Positions 4,861-11,568 are shown, numbered from the stretch's first letter. The stretch is DNA of 15,607 bases from Betaproteobacteria bacterium (GCA_013298455.1 JAAFHR010000021.1:1-15607); one strand, 5' to 3'. Numbers and translations: made by a program. Notes: generated from the letters alone by a model not told the origin.

Positions 4861-6576
4861 ATGAATCGCTCCCTCAACACACCGACCGCGAAGCAAAGCC
4901 ATGGATTCGGTTTGGGTTTGCGCACGGCGCATTACAACGATTTTTTAACGTCTTCGCAGGATGTCGACTGGCTCGAAATCATTACGGATAACTTTCTCGT
5001 TGATGGCGGCAAACCGCTGGTCACGCTCGAAAAAATTCGTCGTGACTACCCGATGGCCATGCACGGTGTTGCGATGTCGATTGGCGCATCAGAAGGCGTT
5101 GATCTGGCGTACTTAAAGAAAGTGAAGGCGCTCGCGGATCGCATCGATCCGATGTGGGTGTCTGATCACCTGTGCTGGATTGGTCATGCGGGCGCTGAGC
5201 TCCATGACCTGTATCCACTGCCCTACACCGACGAAGCCGCGCGGCATGTCATCACACAGATTCAGCGCGCGCAAGACGTTTTGCAGCGAAAGCTCGTGCT
5301 TGAAAATGTATCGAGCTATATCGATTTCAAAGCCAGCAGCGCGAGCGAATGGCAGTTTCTCTCATATGTCGCCCAAACGGCGGATTGCGAGCTCTTAGTT
5401 GATGTCAACAACATTTACGTCAGCAGCGTCAATCATGGCTTTGATCCTCTGACGTACTTGCGTGCGCTACCCGTTGATCGAGTGCGGCAAATTCATCTGG
5501 CCGGGCATTCTGACAACGGCGATTACATCATCGACACTCACGATCACCCCGTCTCGCCCGCAGTATGGGCGCTCTACAGCGCCGCGTGCCAACGCTTCGG
5601 CGCGGTCGCAACCATGATCGAGCGCGACGACCATATTCCGCCACTCGTTGAATTGATTGCTGAGCTCGCCATGGCTCGCGACGTCGCTGCAGCCGCACTA
5701 AACGGCTCGTCGATCACGATGGGTACGAGCGTTGAATCAACTCACGCGTCGGCCATTTTTCATTCGACACCGGCTAATGAATTGGCATTAACCGCAACCC
5801 AATCGCGGCTCAAAAACTACGTCTTGGATCGCCCCGACACATCGCCGCCGCTCCTCGATGCGATCAAAGCGCCAGCGAATAACAACAGCGCCCAGCGGCT
5901 CAACATTTACAAAAACGCATACAGCGCACGCTTGGTTGAAGTGCTGGTGGATTCGTTCGCCAAAACCTATCTCTACATGGGCTCTGACGCCTTTGAGGCA
6001 GACACCGCGCAATTCGTTTTGCAGCATCCGCCGACCACCCGAAGCCTCAGCCGTTACGGTGCAGCGCTCCCGGATTTTTTTCGTGCTCGCTACCCCGGAA
6101 ACCCCGAGCTTGCTGAGCTCGCCCAGCTCGACTGGGATTTGCGTACCCGCTTTGACGGCGCAGATGTCGCAGCCCTCGATCCAGCCACCGCACAGCAACT
6201 ACCAAATCCTGAGCATTGGCTCTCGCTCGCAGCACCGCTGCACCCCAGCATGGTGCTCAGAGCCGTCACCACCAACGTGGCGTCCATCTGGCGCGCCATT
6301 GATGCAGACGCCGATGTGCCCGAGCTCGAATATCAGCAACCCGCCAAGTTAATCGCGGTTTGGAGAAAGGGCTTGCAGCCGCATTTTCAAACGCTTGACG
6401 CCGACGAAGCTGCTTTCATTAGTTCGCTCGCGGCGGGTCAGTCGATCAACACCGCCTCGGTCGCATTACAAGCCGATGCAAACGCGCTGTCGACTGAGCG
6501 CCTTGGGGGATGGCTTACGAATTGGCTCCTTGAGGGTTGGCTTCGTGTGCCGGAATTGATGCCCGCGTCGCCGTAG
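4861..6576 (+). CDS. BufB-BufC fusion: DUF692 MNIO modifying enzyme joined to DUF2063 (HvfC/BufC) chaperone domain
   Basis: This 571-aa protein probably matures the upstream precursor in the cytoplasm. Residues 1-280 are a DUF692 multinuclear non-haem iron oxidase (TIM barrel): GFGLGLR at 15, H68 (MHGV), SDHLCW with D102/H103, LEN with E148, DVNN 181-184, HLAGH with H212/H216, DTHDHPV with D225/H227, and E254. After a linker (281-306), residues ~307-571 match the DUF2063/BufC family: RLKNYVLDRP, LNIYKNAYSARLVEVL, FAKTYLYMG, SRYGAALPDFFRARYP. BufB and BufC are usually separate adjacent genes, so this is a natural fusion. An in-frame stop at 4843 excludes a longer N-terminus; no clear Shine-Dalgarno precedes ATG 4861. 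The gene starts 99 bp after the precursor and is probably co-transcribed. No DoxX-type BufD gene is visible. Confidence 0.9.
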   Translation: MNRSLNTPTAKQSHGFGLGLRTAHYNDFLTSSQDVDWLEIITDNFLVDGGKPLVTLEKIRRDYPMAMHGVAMSIGASEGVDLAYLKKVKALADRIDPMWVSDHLCWIGHAGAELHDLYPLPYTDEAARHVITQIQRAQDVLQRKLVLENVSSYIDFKASSASEWQFLSYVAQTADCELLVDVNNIYVSSVNHGFDPLTYLRALPVDRVRQIHLAGHSDNGDYIIDTHDHPVSPAVWALYSAACQRFGAVATMIERDDHIPPLVELIAELAMARDVAAAALNGSSITMGTSVESTHASAIFHSTPANELALTATQSRLKNYVLDRPDTSPPLLDAIKAPANNNSAQRLNIYKNAYSARLVEVLVDSFAKTYLYMGSDAFEADTAQFVLQHPPTTRSLSRYGAALPDFFRARYPGNPELAELAQLDWDLRTRFDGADVAALDPATAQQLPNPEHWLSLAAPLHPSMVLRAVTTNVASIWRAIDADADVPELEYQQPAKLIAVWRKGLQPHFQTLDADEAAFISSLAAGQSINTASVALQADANALSTERLGGWLTNWLLEGWLRVPELMPASP

Positions 6577-6578
6577 CG

Positions 6579-6597
6579 AAAGCCATGTTCCAAGTGA
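6579..6597. repeat. 19-bp dispersed repeat word, copy 2
   Basis: AAAGCCATGTTCCAAGTGA, identical to 2769-2787 inside the MITE-like element. Here it sits right after the stop of the bufB-bufC fusion gene. Confidence 0.7.
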
Positions 6598-6634
6598 ACA
6601 CGGCACGATTGATGGCGTGACACAATCACGGCCT

Positions 6635-7429
6635 ATGGAGGTCCTCTTACTCACCCTGGCGCTCTTGCTGTTGATTTCACTGTTGGAAGTGTTTTTTTCC
6701 GCGCGCAGTGAGCAAAAGTTGACACGCACGGCGACCAATCTCTCGTTGCTCGCAATCTCTGCGACCCTCAACACTGCGCTGCTGGGCGCAGTGGTCGTTA
6801 GCTTGCCGATCTTGCTCCGTGATGCGGGCGTGGGCGTATTGGTCGTGTTGCCAGTGCCGATCTGGTTAACGTGGATCGTGGGTTTTGTGGCGCTTGATCT
6901 GTTTGCCTATGTCTGGCATCGCTTGAGTCATCAAGTGCAGTGGTTATGGCGGTTGCATGCCGTGCATCACGCTGACCCACATCTAGACGTGAGCACCGTC
7001 GTGCGAGCTCATCCGATCCACGGCATGTTGACGGTGATCGCAGCCGCGCTCTTCGCCGCTGCGATGGGCTTTCCCCCCGAGCTTTTGCTGTGGTATCAAA
7101 TCGTATCGACCTTGGTGTCGCTGTCGCATCACACCGATCTCGCATGGTTGCAGCCACGCTGGGATCGCAGGCTCTCAACGGTTTTCTGCACGCCCGCGGT
7201 ACACCGCGTCCACCACAGCCAGCATGCGGCGCATCACGATAGCAACTATGGCGGCGTGCTTTCGCTGTGGGATCGGTGGTTTGGGAGCTATGTTGCCGAC
7301 TCGCCCGATGCTGAGATCCGATTTGGTATCGCGTCGTTGGCGAAGCACCGCGCGTCGAACCTACTGATCAGTTTGTGGTTACCTGTGCTGCTCGGAAAAA
7401 CAAAAAAGGCGCCTGAAGAGCGCCTTTGA
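6635..7429 (+). CDS. Sterol desaturase / fatty acid hydroxylase-family membrane di-iron protein
   Basis: An integral membrane oxygenase-family protein of 264 aa; substrate (lipid or sterol-like) unknown. Hydrophobic segments lie at about 3-20, 35-62, 68-93 and 125-155. The histidine clusters that hold the di-iron centre are present: HRLSH (95-99), HAVHH (108-112), then SHHTD and HRVHHSQH with the downstream NYGGVLSLWDRWFGSY typical of the family. I chose ATG 6635 (MEVLLLTLALLLL); a GTG at 6617 would add six polar residues. No good Shine-Dalgarno precedes either. It follows the bufferin fusion gene by 58 bp and may be on the same transcript, though a functional link is not evident. The stop codon overlaps the terminator stem at 7405-7427. 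Confidence 0.88.
   Translation: MEVLLLTLALLLLISLLEVFFSARSEQKLTRTATNLSLLAISATLNTALLGAVVVSLPILLRDAGVGVLVVLPVPIWLTWIVGFVALDLFAYVWHRLSHQVQWLWRLHAVHHADPHLDVSTVVRAHPIHGMLTVIAAALFAAAMGFPPELLLWYQIVSTLVSLSHHTDLAWLQPRWDRRLSTVFCTPAVHRVHHSQHAAHHDSNYGGVLSLWDRWFGSYVADSPDAEIRFGIASLAKHRASNLLISLWLPVLLGKTKKAPEERL
7402..7427 (-). terminator. Rho-independent terminator shared by convergent genes
   Basis: An 8-bp perfect stem, AAAGGCGC (7405-7412) with GCGCCTTT (7420-7427), has a 7-nt loop. Read on the minus strand it is followed by a T run (7407-7402) and, after one G, five more T, a strong terminator for the secreted protein gene ending at 7478. On the plus strand it could also stop the hydroxylase transcript, but with only TTT. 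Confidence 0.8.
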
Positions 7430-7477
7430 TGTTGCTAGATCATTTCCGACGGGCGTCGCATTGAGCGTTCGTCGGGA

Positions 7478-8041
7478 TTAGCGATTTTTGCTCCGCAAAC
7501 CCGCCCACGTGCCTACGCCCAGCATCATCAGCAACAACGCGGTGAGCCCCGCTGGCGTGACAGCAGGTACTGTCGCAGAGACAAAACTGGCAAACCAGCG
7601 AGCGCCCGTGACTAGCGTGTCGTTACAGACCACCTGCAAACCGGTCACAGCAGGGTTGTTTCGGCTGCACTGAAACGTGGGAACGTACTGTGCCGCTCCA
7701 GGCGCGGACTGCGTAACGCGCACATCCACCGTGCAGCTCGAACCCGCCGCCAAGGTGATCGGATTTGCCGTACCGCATGTGCTGCTGGAGAGCGCAACCC
7801 AGGTTCCGGCGGTGGAGCTGGAAACGTTGCCCAAAATGAGGTACGCGGGCGACGTGTTGCCGGCGGGGGCCGTGAACGTGACCGTCTTGGTGAGCGCAGA
7901 GCCCGCCGCTGCCGTGCCGAAATCCAAAGGTTCGCTGGGGGTGACCATAACCATTGCTGTCGTTACGCCAGCCCAAGCGATCGATATTGAAAGTGTCGTC
8001 ATCAGCGCGCTCGCAGCGCGCCAAAATGTTGTCATTCGCAT
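7478..8041 (-). CDS. Secreted protein with a choice-of-anchor D-like domain and C-terminal CTERM-type membrane anchor
   Basis: A 187-aa exported protein of unknown role. Residues 1-24 are a signal peptide (MRMTTFWRAAS..., cleavage near AWA|GV). The middle has the beta-rich PLDFGTAAAGSALTKTVTFTAPAG pattern of choice-of-anchor D/Ig-like domains and four Cys. The end is VPAVTPAGLTALLLMML, GVGTWAGL, then RSKNR: a Pro-rich motif, one transmembrane helix and a basic tail, the layout of IPTL-CTERM/exosortase-like sorting signals, though the exact IPTL motif is not kept. I chose ATG 8041 because GGGGGA lies 7 nt upstream; a longer frame from 8119 has no such site and would bury the signal peptide. 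The gene is divergent from the liu regulator. Confidence 0.75.
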   Translation of the reverse strand: MRMTTFWRAASALMTTLSISIAWAGVTTAMVMVTPSEPLDFGTAAAGSALTKTVTFTAPAGNTSPAYLILGNVSSSTAGTWVALSSSTCGTANPITLAAGSSCTVDVRVTQSAPGAAQYVPTFQCSRNNPAVTGLQVVCNDTLVTGARWFASFVSATVPAVTPAGLTALLLMMLGVGTWAGLRSKNR

Positions 8042-8131
8042 CGATAAATCCCCCAATTTGAAGAAGCTTCCAGTGTAAACCGGGCTCAATCGCCTTGTCG
8101 ATTGGTTTTGCTGCTGCACTAAACTTTGGCG

Positions 8132-8530
8132 ATGACTTCCGATGTTTTTTCAATCAGCGACCTTGCTGACGAATTCGCGCTCACGCCCCGAGCGATTCGT
8201 TTTTACGAAGATCACGGGCTGCTCTCGCCCGAGCGGCGCGGTGCGCGGCGAATCTACTCGCAGCGAGATCGCGTGCGTCTCAAGCTGGTGCTTCGCGGCA
8301 AACGTCTTGGGATGAGTTTGGCCGAAATCGCTGAGATTTTGGATTTGTACGATGCCGATAAGAGCGAGCGCTCACAGCTCGCTAAATTCATCGAAGTGCT
8401 CACATCGCGCCGCATGCTCCTCGAACAACAGCGCGAAGACATCGACGCGGTGCTCTCGGAAATCGACAGCATCGTCAAGGATTGCAAGCGTCGACTCAAA
8501 GCCCCGCCGTCAGGGAAAACACCCGTTTAA
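8132..8530 (+). CDS. liuR: MerR-family regulator of leucine/isovalerate degradation (LiuR-like)
   Basis: A 132-aa transcription regulator. The N-terminal MerR winged helix-turn-helix is clear: FSISDLADEFALTPRAIRFYEDHGLLSPERRG, then RRIYSQRDRVRLKLVLRGKRLGMSLAEIAEIL. A dimerising coiled coil follows (about 85-120, LTSRRMLLEQQREDIDAVLSEIDSI). There is no Cys-rich metal loop, which fits an acyl-CoA-responsive rather than a metal-responsive MerR. It is followed at once by a perfect 18-bp palindrome placed inside a promoter with a 20-bp spacer, then by a thioesterase and isovaleryl-CoA dehydrogenase, the classic LiuR context. ATG 8132 is preferred to the TTG at 8126. A weak -10 (TAAACT, 8120-8125) would start transcription at or next to the ATG. 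Confidence 0.85.
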   Translation: MTSDVFSISDLADEFALTPRAIRFYEDHGLLSPERRGARRIYSQRDRVRLKLVLRGKRLGMSLAEIAEILDLYDADKSERSQLAKFIEVLTSRRMLLEQQREDIDAVLSEIDSIVKDCKRRLKAPPSGKTPV

Positions 8531-8563
8531 GTTGACGTTAACGTCAACTTGCGGCGCTACAAT
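8531..8563 (+). promoter_or_regulatory. LiuR-like operator and MerR-type promoter driving the thioesterase-ivd operon
   Basis: GTTGACGTTAACGTCAAC (8531-8548) is a perfect 18-bp palindrome resembling the LiuR sites I recall (TTGACGTTAACGTCAA type). It contains a -35, TTGACG (8532-8537). The -10, TACAAT (8558-8563), is 20 bp away, the over-long spacer typical of promoters that MerR activators untwist. The expected start is about 8570, which is the A of the next ATG. Confidence 0.85.
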
Positions 8564-8569
8564 CTGCCC

Positions 8570-9007
8570 ATGATTTCACCCAGCAAAGCCGCCGAAGTGT
8601 TGGCAATTTTTAACGGCCAAGGCGCGATGCGGATGCTAGGTGCCCGCATTGTCCAGATCGACGACGGCATGGCCGAATTCGAACTTGATTTTCGAGATGA
8701 ACTCTCACAGCAAGCAGGCTACTTCCACGCGGGCGTGGTGAGCACCCTGATTGACACAGCCGGCGGCTGCGCCGGATTCACCCGAATGCCCGAAGGCAGC
8801 GATGTGTTGACCGTGGAATTCAAAATCAACTTGATCGCCCCCGCGCACGGCGAAAAGATCGTCGCCAGCGGCGAAGTCATCAAATCCGGCCGCACGCTGA
8901 CCATCACCCAAGGCAAAGTGTTCGCGCACAAAAACGGCGTGGCAACGCTCTGCGCCCTGATGCAACAAACGCTCATCTCTGTCGCTCGCAAAACCCAATC
9001 AACGTAG
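8570..9007 (+). CDS. PaaI-type hotdog-fold acyl-CoA thioesterase
   Basis: A 145-aa predicted thioesterase, cytoplasmic, probably acting on short acyl-CoA intermediates of the branched-chain pathway. The hotdog signature is clear: QQAGYFHAGVVSTLIDTAGG (helix with the conserved HAG(V)ST and the acidic D), then LTVEFKINLIAPA and the closing beta strands. Its size is normal for the family. ATG 8570 is chosen over a TTG at 8549, because the promoter -10 ends at 8563 and the start of transcription would fall on this ATG; no Shine-Dalgarno is visible, consistent with leaderless translation. It is the first gene after the LiuR-like operator and ends 7 bp before isovaleryl-CoA dehydrogenase, so it is in the same operon. 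The exact substrate is unknown. Confidence 0.88.
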   Translation: MISPSKAAEVLAIFNGQGAMRMLGARIVQIDDGMAEFELDFRDELSQQAGYFHAGVVSTLIDTAGGCAGFTRMPEGSDVLTVEFKINLIAPAHGEKIVASGEVIKSGRTLTITQGKVFAHKNGVATLCALMQQTLISVARKTQST

Positions 9008-9014
9008 TAGCACC

Positions 9015-10178
9015 ATGCAATTTCCCCAACTCAAATTCAACCTCGGTGAAGACATTGAAATGCTTCGCGATTCGATCGCCGCGTTCGCCGCCGCCGAGAT
9101 TGCGCCGCGCGCTGCTGAGATTGATCGCAGCAATCAATTTCCGATGGATTTATGGAAAAAGATGGGCGATCTGGGCATCTTAGGCATCACTGTCCCTGAG
9201 GAGTTTGCCGGTGCTGGCATGGGCTATTTGGCCCATTGTGTGGCGATGGAGGAGATTTCGCGGGCCTCGGGCGCGGTGGGTTTGTCGTACGGCGCGCATT
9301 CGAATCTGTGCGTGAATCAATTAAAGATCAATGCGAACGACGCACAAAAGAAAAAATATCTACCGAAGTTGATCTCGGGCGAACACGTTGGTGCGCTTGC
9401 GATGAGCGAACCCGGATCGGGCTCCGACGTCGTTTCGATGCGGCTTCGCGCTGATTTGAAGGGCGATCATTACGTCTTAAACGGCAACAAAATGTGGATC
9501 ACCAACGGCCCGGATGCGGACACCTTGGTCGTCTACGCCAAGACCGATGTGAACCTCGGCCCGCGCGGGATCACGGCGTTCATCATCGAAAAGGGCTTCA
9601 AAGGTTTTTCTACCGCGCAAAAGCTCGACAAGCTCGGCATGCGCGGCTCCAACACCTGCGAATTGGTGTTTCAAGATTGCGAAGTGCCGGTTGAAAACGT
9701 CATGCGTGAGCCCGGCAAAGGCGTCAACATTTTGATGAGCGGACTGGATTACGAGCGCGCGGTGCTTGCGGGCGGTTCGGTCGGTTTGATGGCTGCTGCG
9801 CTTGATGTCGTTCTGCCCTATGTGCATGAGCGCAAGCAATTCAACATGCCCATTGGCGAATTCCAATTGATGCAGGGCAAGCTCGCCGATATGTATTCGG
9901 TGTATTCGGCGTGTCGTGCGTATCTTTACGCCGTGGCGCAAGCCTGCGATCGTGGTGAAGTCACCCGTAAGGACGCAGCGGGCGTGATCCTTTATTGCGC
10001 TGAAAAAGCCACGTGGATGGCGGGCGAAGCCATTCAAGCCTTAGGCGGTAACGGCTACATAAACGAATACCCCACAGGGCGCATCTGGCGTGATGCAAAG
10101 CTCTATGAGATCGGTGCAGGGACGAGCGAAATTCGAAGAATGCTCATTGGTCGTGAGCTTTTCAACGAGACAAAATAA
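9015..10178 (+). CDS. ivd: Isovaleryl-CoA dehydrogenase
   Basis: Oxidises isovaleryl-CoA to 3-methylcrotonyl-CoA in leucine breakdown, using FAD and passing electrons to ETF. The 387-aa length is normal. Acyl-CoA dehydrogenase motifs run in order: N-terminal helices, ALAMSEPGSGSD (127-138), WITNGPDADTLVVYAKT, the C-terminal helical domain with RKQFNMPIGEFQLMQGKLADM, and QALGGNGYINEYPTGRIWRD. The subfamily is decided by the catalytic base: E247 in GLDYERAVLAGG is the position used by isovaleryl-CoA dehydrogenases. The usual C-terminal Glu of other family members is replaced in YEIGAGTSEIRR. It follows the thioesterase after tandem TAGTAG stops and a 7-bp gap, under the LiuR-like operator. Also called liuA. 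Confidence 0.93.
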   Translation: MQFPQLKFNLGEDIEMLRDSIAAFAAAEIAPRAAEIDRSNQFPMDLWKKMGDLGILGITVPEEFAGAGMGYLAHCVAMEEISRASGAVGLSYGAHSNLCVNQLKINANDAQKKKYLPKLISGEHVGALAMSEPGSGSDVVSMRLRADLKGDHYVLNGNKMWITNGPDADTLVVYAKTDVNLGPRGITAFIIEKGFKGFSTAQKLDKLGMRGSNTCELVFQDCEVPVENVMREPGKGVNILMSGLDYERAVLAGGSVGLMAAALDVVLPYVHERKQFNMPIGEFQLMQGKLADMYSVYSACRAYLYAVAQACDRGEVTRKDAAGVILYCAEKATWMAGEAIQALGGNGYINEYPTGRIWRDAKLYEIGAGTSEIRRMLIGRELFNETK

Positions 10179-10187
10179 GGACGAACC

Positions 10188-10560
10188 AAGGACGAGATGA
10201 CGACGCGCTTCGCGCTAGGACGACGGCTGCTACGCAGCCTAGGACGCAAAGCTTTACCGCGCTGGTTCTTCTTGCTGTCGCTGGAGGGAAGCGGCGATTT
10301 TGGTTTGTCATCCTGAGCAGCGCGAAGGATCAGGTGGTGCACGAACCCTTACCAATCGAGGTGAGTGCGTGACCCCACCGATCGTTCGCGCTGCTAATGA
10401 TGACTGCTCAGGTGGTGTGAGCAAATGGCGCGGGTAGCCGACGAAATCAGGACATAAAAGATAATCGCGACATGAAGAAAACACTATGCAAAGCTTTGCG
10501 TCCTAGACCGCATGCGGTCGTCGTCCTAGCGAGCGCAGCGAGCGTCGTCATCTCGTCCTT
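10188..10560. repeat. Long inverted repeat with AGGACGA motifs and variable hairpin modules
   Basis: The left arm (10188-10254, 67 bp) and the reverse complement of the right arm (10491-10560, 70 bp) share AAGGACGAGATGACGACGC, then TAGGACGACG, then TAGGACGCAAAGCTT. Between these fixed blocks are variable modules. The second module is GGCTGCTACGCAGCC on the left and GACCGCATGCGGTC on the right: different sequence, but both perfectly self-complementary. The spacer is about 236 bp. Confidence 0.85.
10306..10332. repeat. Single arm of the GTCATCCTGAGC repeat family
   Basis: TGTCATCCTGAGCAGCGCGA and the following AGGATCA match the arms of the full inverted repeat at 4181-4283. No facing arm is seen nearby. 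Confidence 0.65.
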
Positions 10561-10570
10561 AAAGCGATGA
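10472..10570 (+). CDS. Possible 32-aa leader ORF overlapping the can start
   Basis: ATG AAG AAA ACA begins a 32-codon frame (MKKTLCKALRPRPHAVVVLA...) that reads through the right arm of the repeat and stops at TGA 10568-10570, giving an ATGA overlap with the can ATG at 10567. No Shine-Dalgarno precedes it, but a weak GATAAT (10460-10465) would place the transcript start close to the ATG. Because much of it is repeat sequence, it may be a chance frame. Confidence 0.3.
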   Translation: MKKTLCKALRPRPHAVVVLASAASVVISSLKR

Positions 10571-11238
10571 ATTCTTTGGAGCATTTGTTCGCCAACAACC
10601 GCGCCTGGGTCGACGGTGTGTTGCGCGACGACCCGGCATTTTTCGACAAGCTCAAGCATCAACAGAGCCCGGAATATCTGTGGATCGGCTGCTCGGATTC
10701 GCGTGTGCCAGCGAATCAAATCATTGGCTTGCCACCGGGTGAAATTTTCGTACATCGCAACGTGGCCAACGTTGTAGTGCACACCGATTTGAACTGTTTG
10801 TCTGTACTGCATTTCGCCGTTGAGATTCTTAAAGTGAAGCACGTGATTTTGTGCGGACACTATGGCTGCAGCGGCATTTCAGCAGCGCTTGATGGTGCTC
10901 GCTTGGGGCTTTCTGACAACTGGTTGCAGCACGTGCGAGACACGGTGGAGCATCATCGCGCGAGCCTCGATCGACTCTCGGATCGCGAATCAAAACTGCG
11001 AAAACTCTGCGAGCTGCATGTCGCGGAACAAGTGCAGAACATCGCTCGAACGACCGTCGTTCGAGACGCGTGGAATCGTGGGCAAGCGTTAACGCTGCAC
11101 GGATGGATTTACGGCATTGAAGACGGTCATTTGCGAAGCCTTGGACTTGAGCTCGACGGCAGCGAAGATATTGCGACGAAAATGCGAAAAGCCTTGGCAA
11201 GCATCGAAGTACGAGACGGCGAAGGAATCACGGCATGA
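10567..11238 (+). CDS. can: Beta-class carbonic anhydrase (Can type)
   Basis: Interconverts CO2 and bicarbonate in the cytoplasm. The 223-aa protein has all beta-class landmarks: zinc ligands C42 (in GCSDSR, with the D44-R46 dyad), H98 and C101 (in CGHYGC), plus FVHRNVAN and the C-terminal HGWIYGIEDG strand. The length and N-terminus (SLEHLFANNRAW) match the Can subtype. No Shine-Dalgarno lies before ATG 10567, which directly follows the repeat arm; a 32-codon leader ORF overlaps the start by ATGA. Its own stop overlaps the next gene by ATGA. In the leucine pathway, bicarbonate is a substrate of methylcrotonyl-CoA carboxylase, so its place here suggests a supporting role; this link is inferred. 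Confidence 0.94.
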   Translation: MNSLEHLFANNRAWVDGVLRDDPAFFDKLKHQQSPEYLWIGCSDSRVPANQIIGLPPGEIFVHRNVANVVVHTDLNCLSVLHFAVEILKVKHVILCGHYGCSGISAALDGARLGLSDNWLQHVRDTVEHHRASLDRLSDRESKLRKLCELHVAEQVQNIARTTVVRDAWNRGQALTLHGWIYGIEDGHLRSLGLELDGSEDIATKMRKALASIEVRDGEGITA

Positions 11239-11558
11239 CACGAAACCATTGGATGATGCTCGGTTTTTTCCTTGCCATTGTGGGAATGTTTGCGTTCGCT
11301 GTTGCCCCAAAAATCGGCATGATTTTGGTGTGGCTCGGCGCAGTGCTCGCATGGTTTGGCATGGCCGTGGCCATTGAAAAAAAACCATGGACACCCGCTG
11401 GAAAGCGGACATTGCAGATTCTGCTCGGCGCATCGGCGTTTGCGCTGGCGATGACTGCATCGCCCCTGTCGATTCGCGGAATCTTAGCGGCGGCGATTAT
11501 CGGCGGCGTGGCGGGCGCATTTGCGTCACAATGGAGCCGTTGGCTTGCGAGAGCTTGA
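11235..11558 (+). CDS. Small integral membrane protein of unknown function
   Basis: A 107-aa hydrophobic protein that I do not recognise. Hydrophobic segments lie at about 7-25 (MLGFFLAIVGMFAFAVA), 28-47 (GMILVWLGAVLAWFGMAVAI), 59-75 and 80-97 (ILAAAIIGGVAGAFAS). A basic stretch, EKKPWTPAGKR, separates the two hairpins, and basic residues close the C-terminus (WSRWLARA). Its ATG overlaps the stop of the carbonic anhydrase gene (ATGA), so it is translationally coupled to it and in the same operon. A CO2/bicarbonate-related role is only suggested by this coupling. The transcript then runs into a CACAGATT-type hairpin that may end it. Confidence 0.7.
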   Translation: MTRNHWMMLGFFLAIVGMFAFAVAPKIGMILVWLGAVLAWFGMAVAIEKKPWTPAGKRTLQILLGASAFALAMTASPLSIRGILAAAIIGGVAGAFASQWSRWLARA

Positions 11559-11568
11559 GTAGTTTTTT

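Larger units (their letters stand above)
10179..10566. other. Repeat-filled intergenic region between ivd and can
   Basis: These 388 bases hold a large imperfect inverted repeat (arms 10188-10254 and 10491-10560), one arm of the GTCATCCTGAGC family (10306-10332), and a possible 32-codon leader ORF (10472-10570). A weak -10-like GATAAT is at 10460-10465. No other gene is seen. Confidence 0.6.

Noticed and set aside
4797..4991. 64-aa frame with a hydrophobic N-terminus overlapping the start of the bufB-bufC fusion gene
   Set aside because: It looks like a short secreted protein, but most of it is another frame of the DUF692 domain and its start lies within the intergenic hairpin.
9477..10037. 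186-aa frame antisense to isovaleryl-CoA dehydrogenase
   Set aside because: His-rich antisense shadow over a well-supported gene; no start signal or family resemblance.
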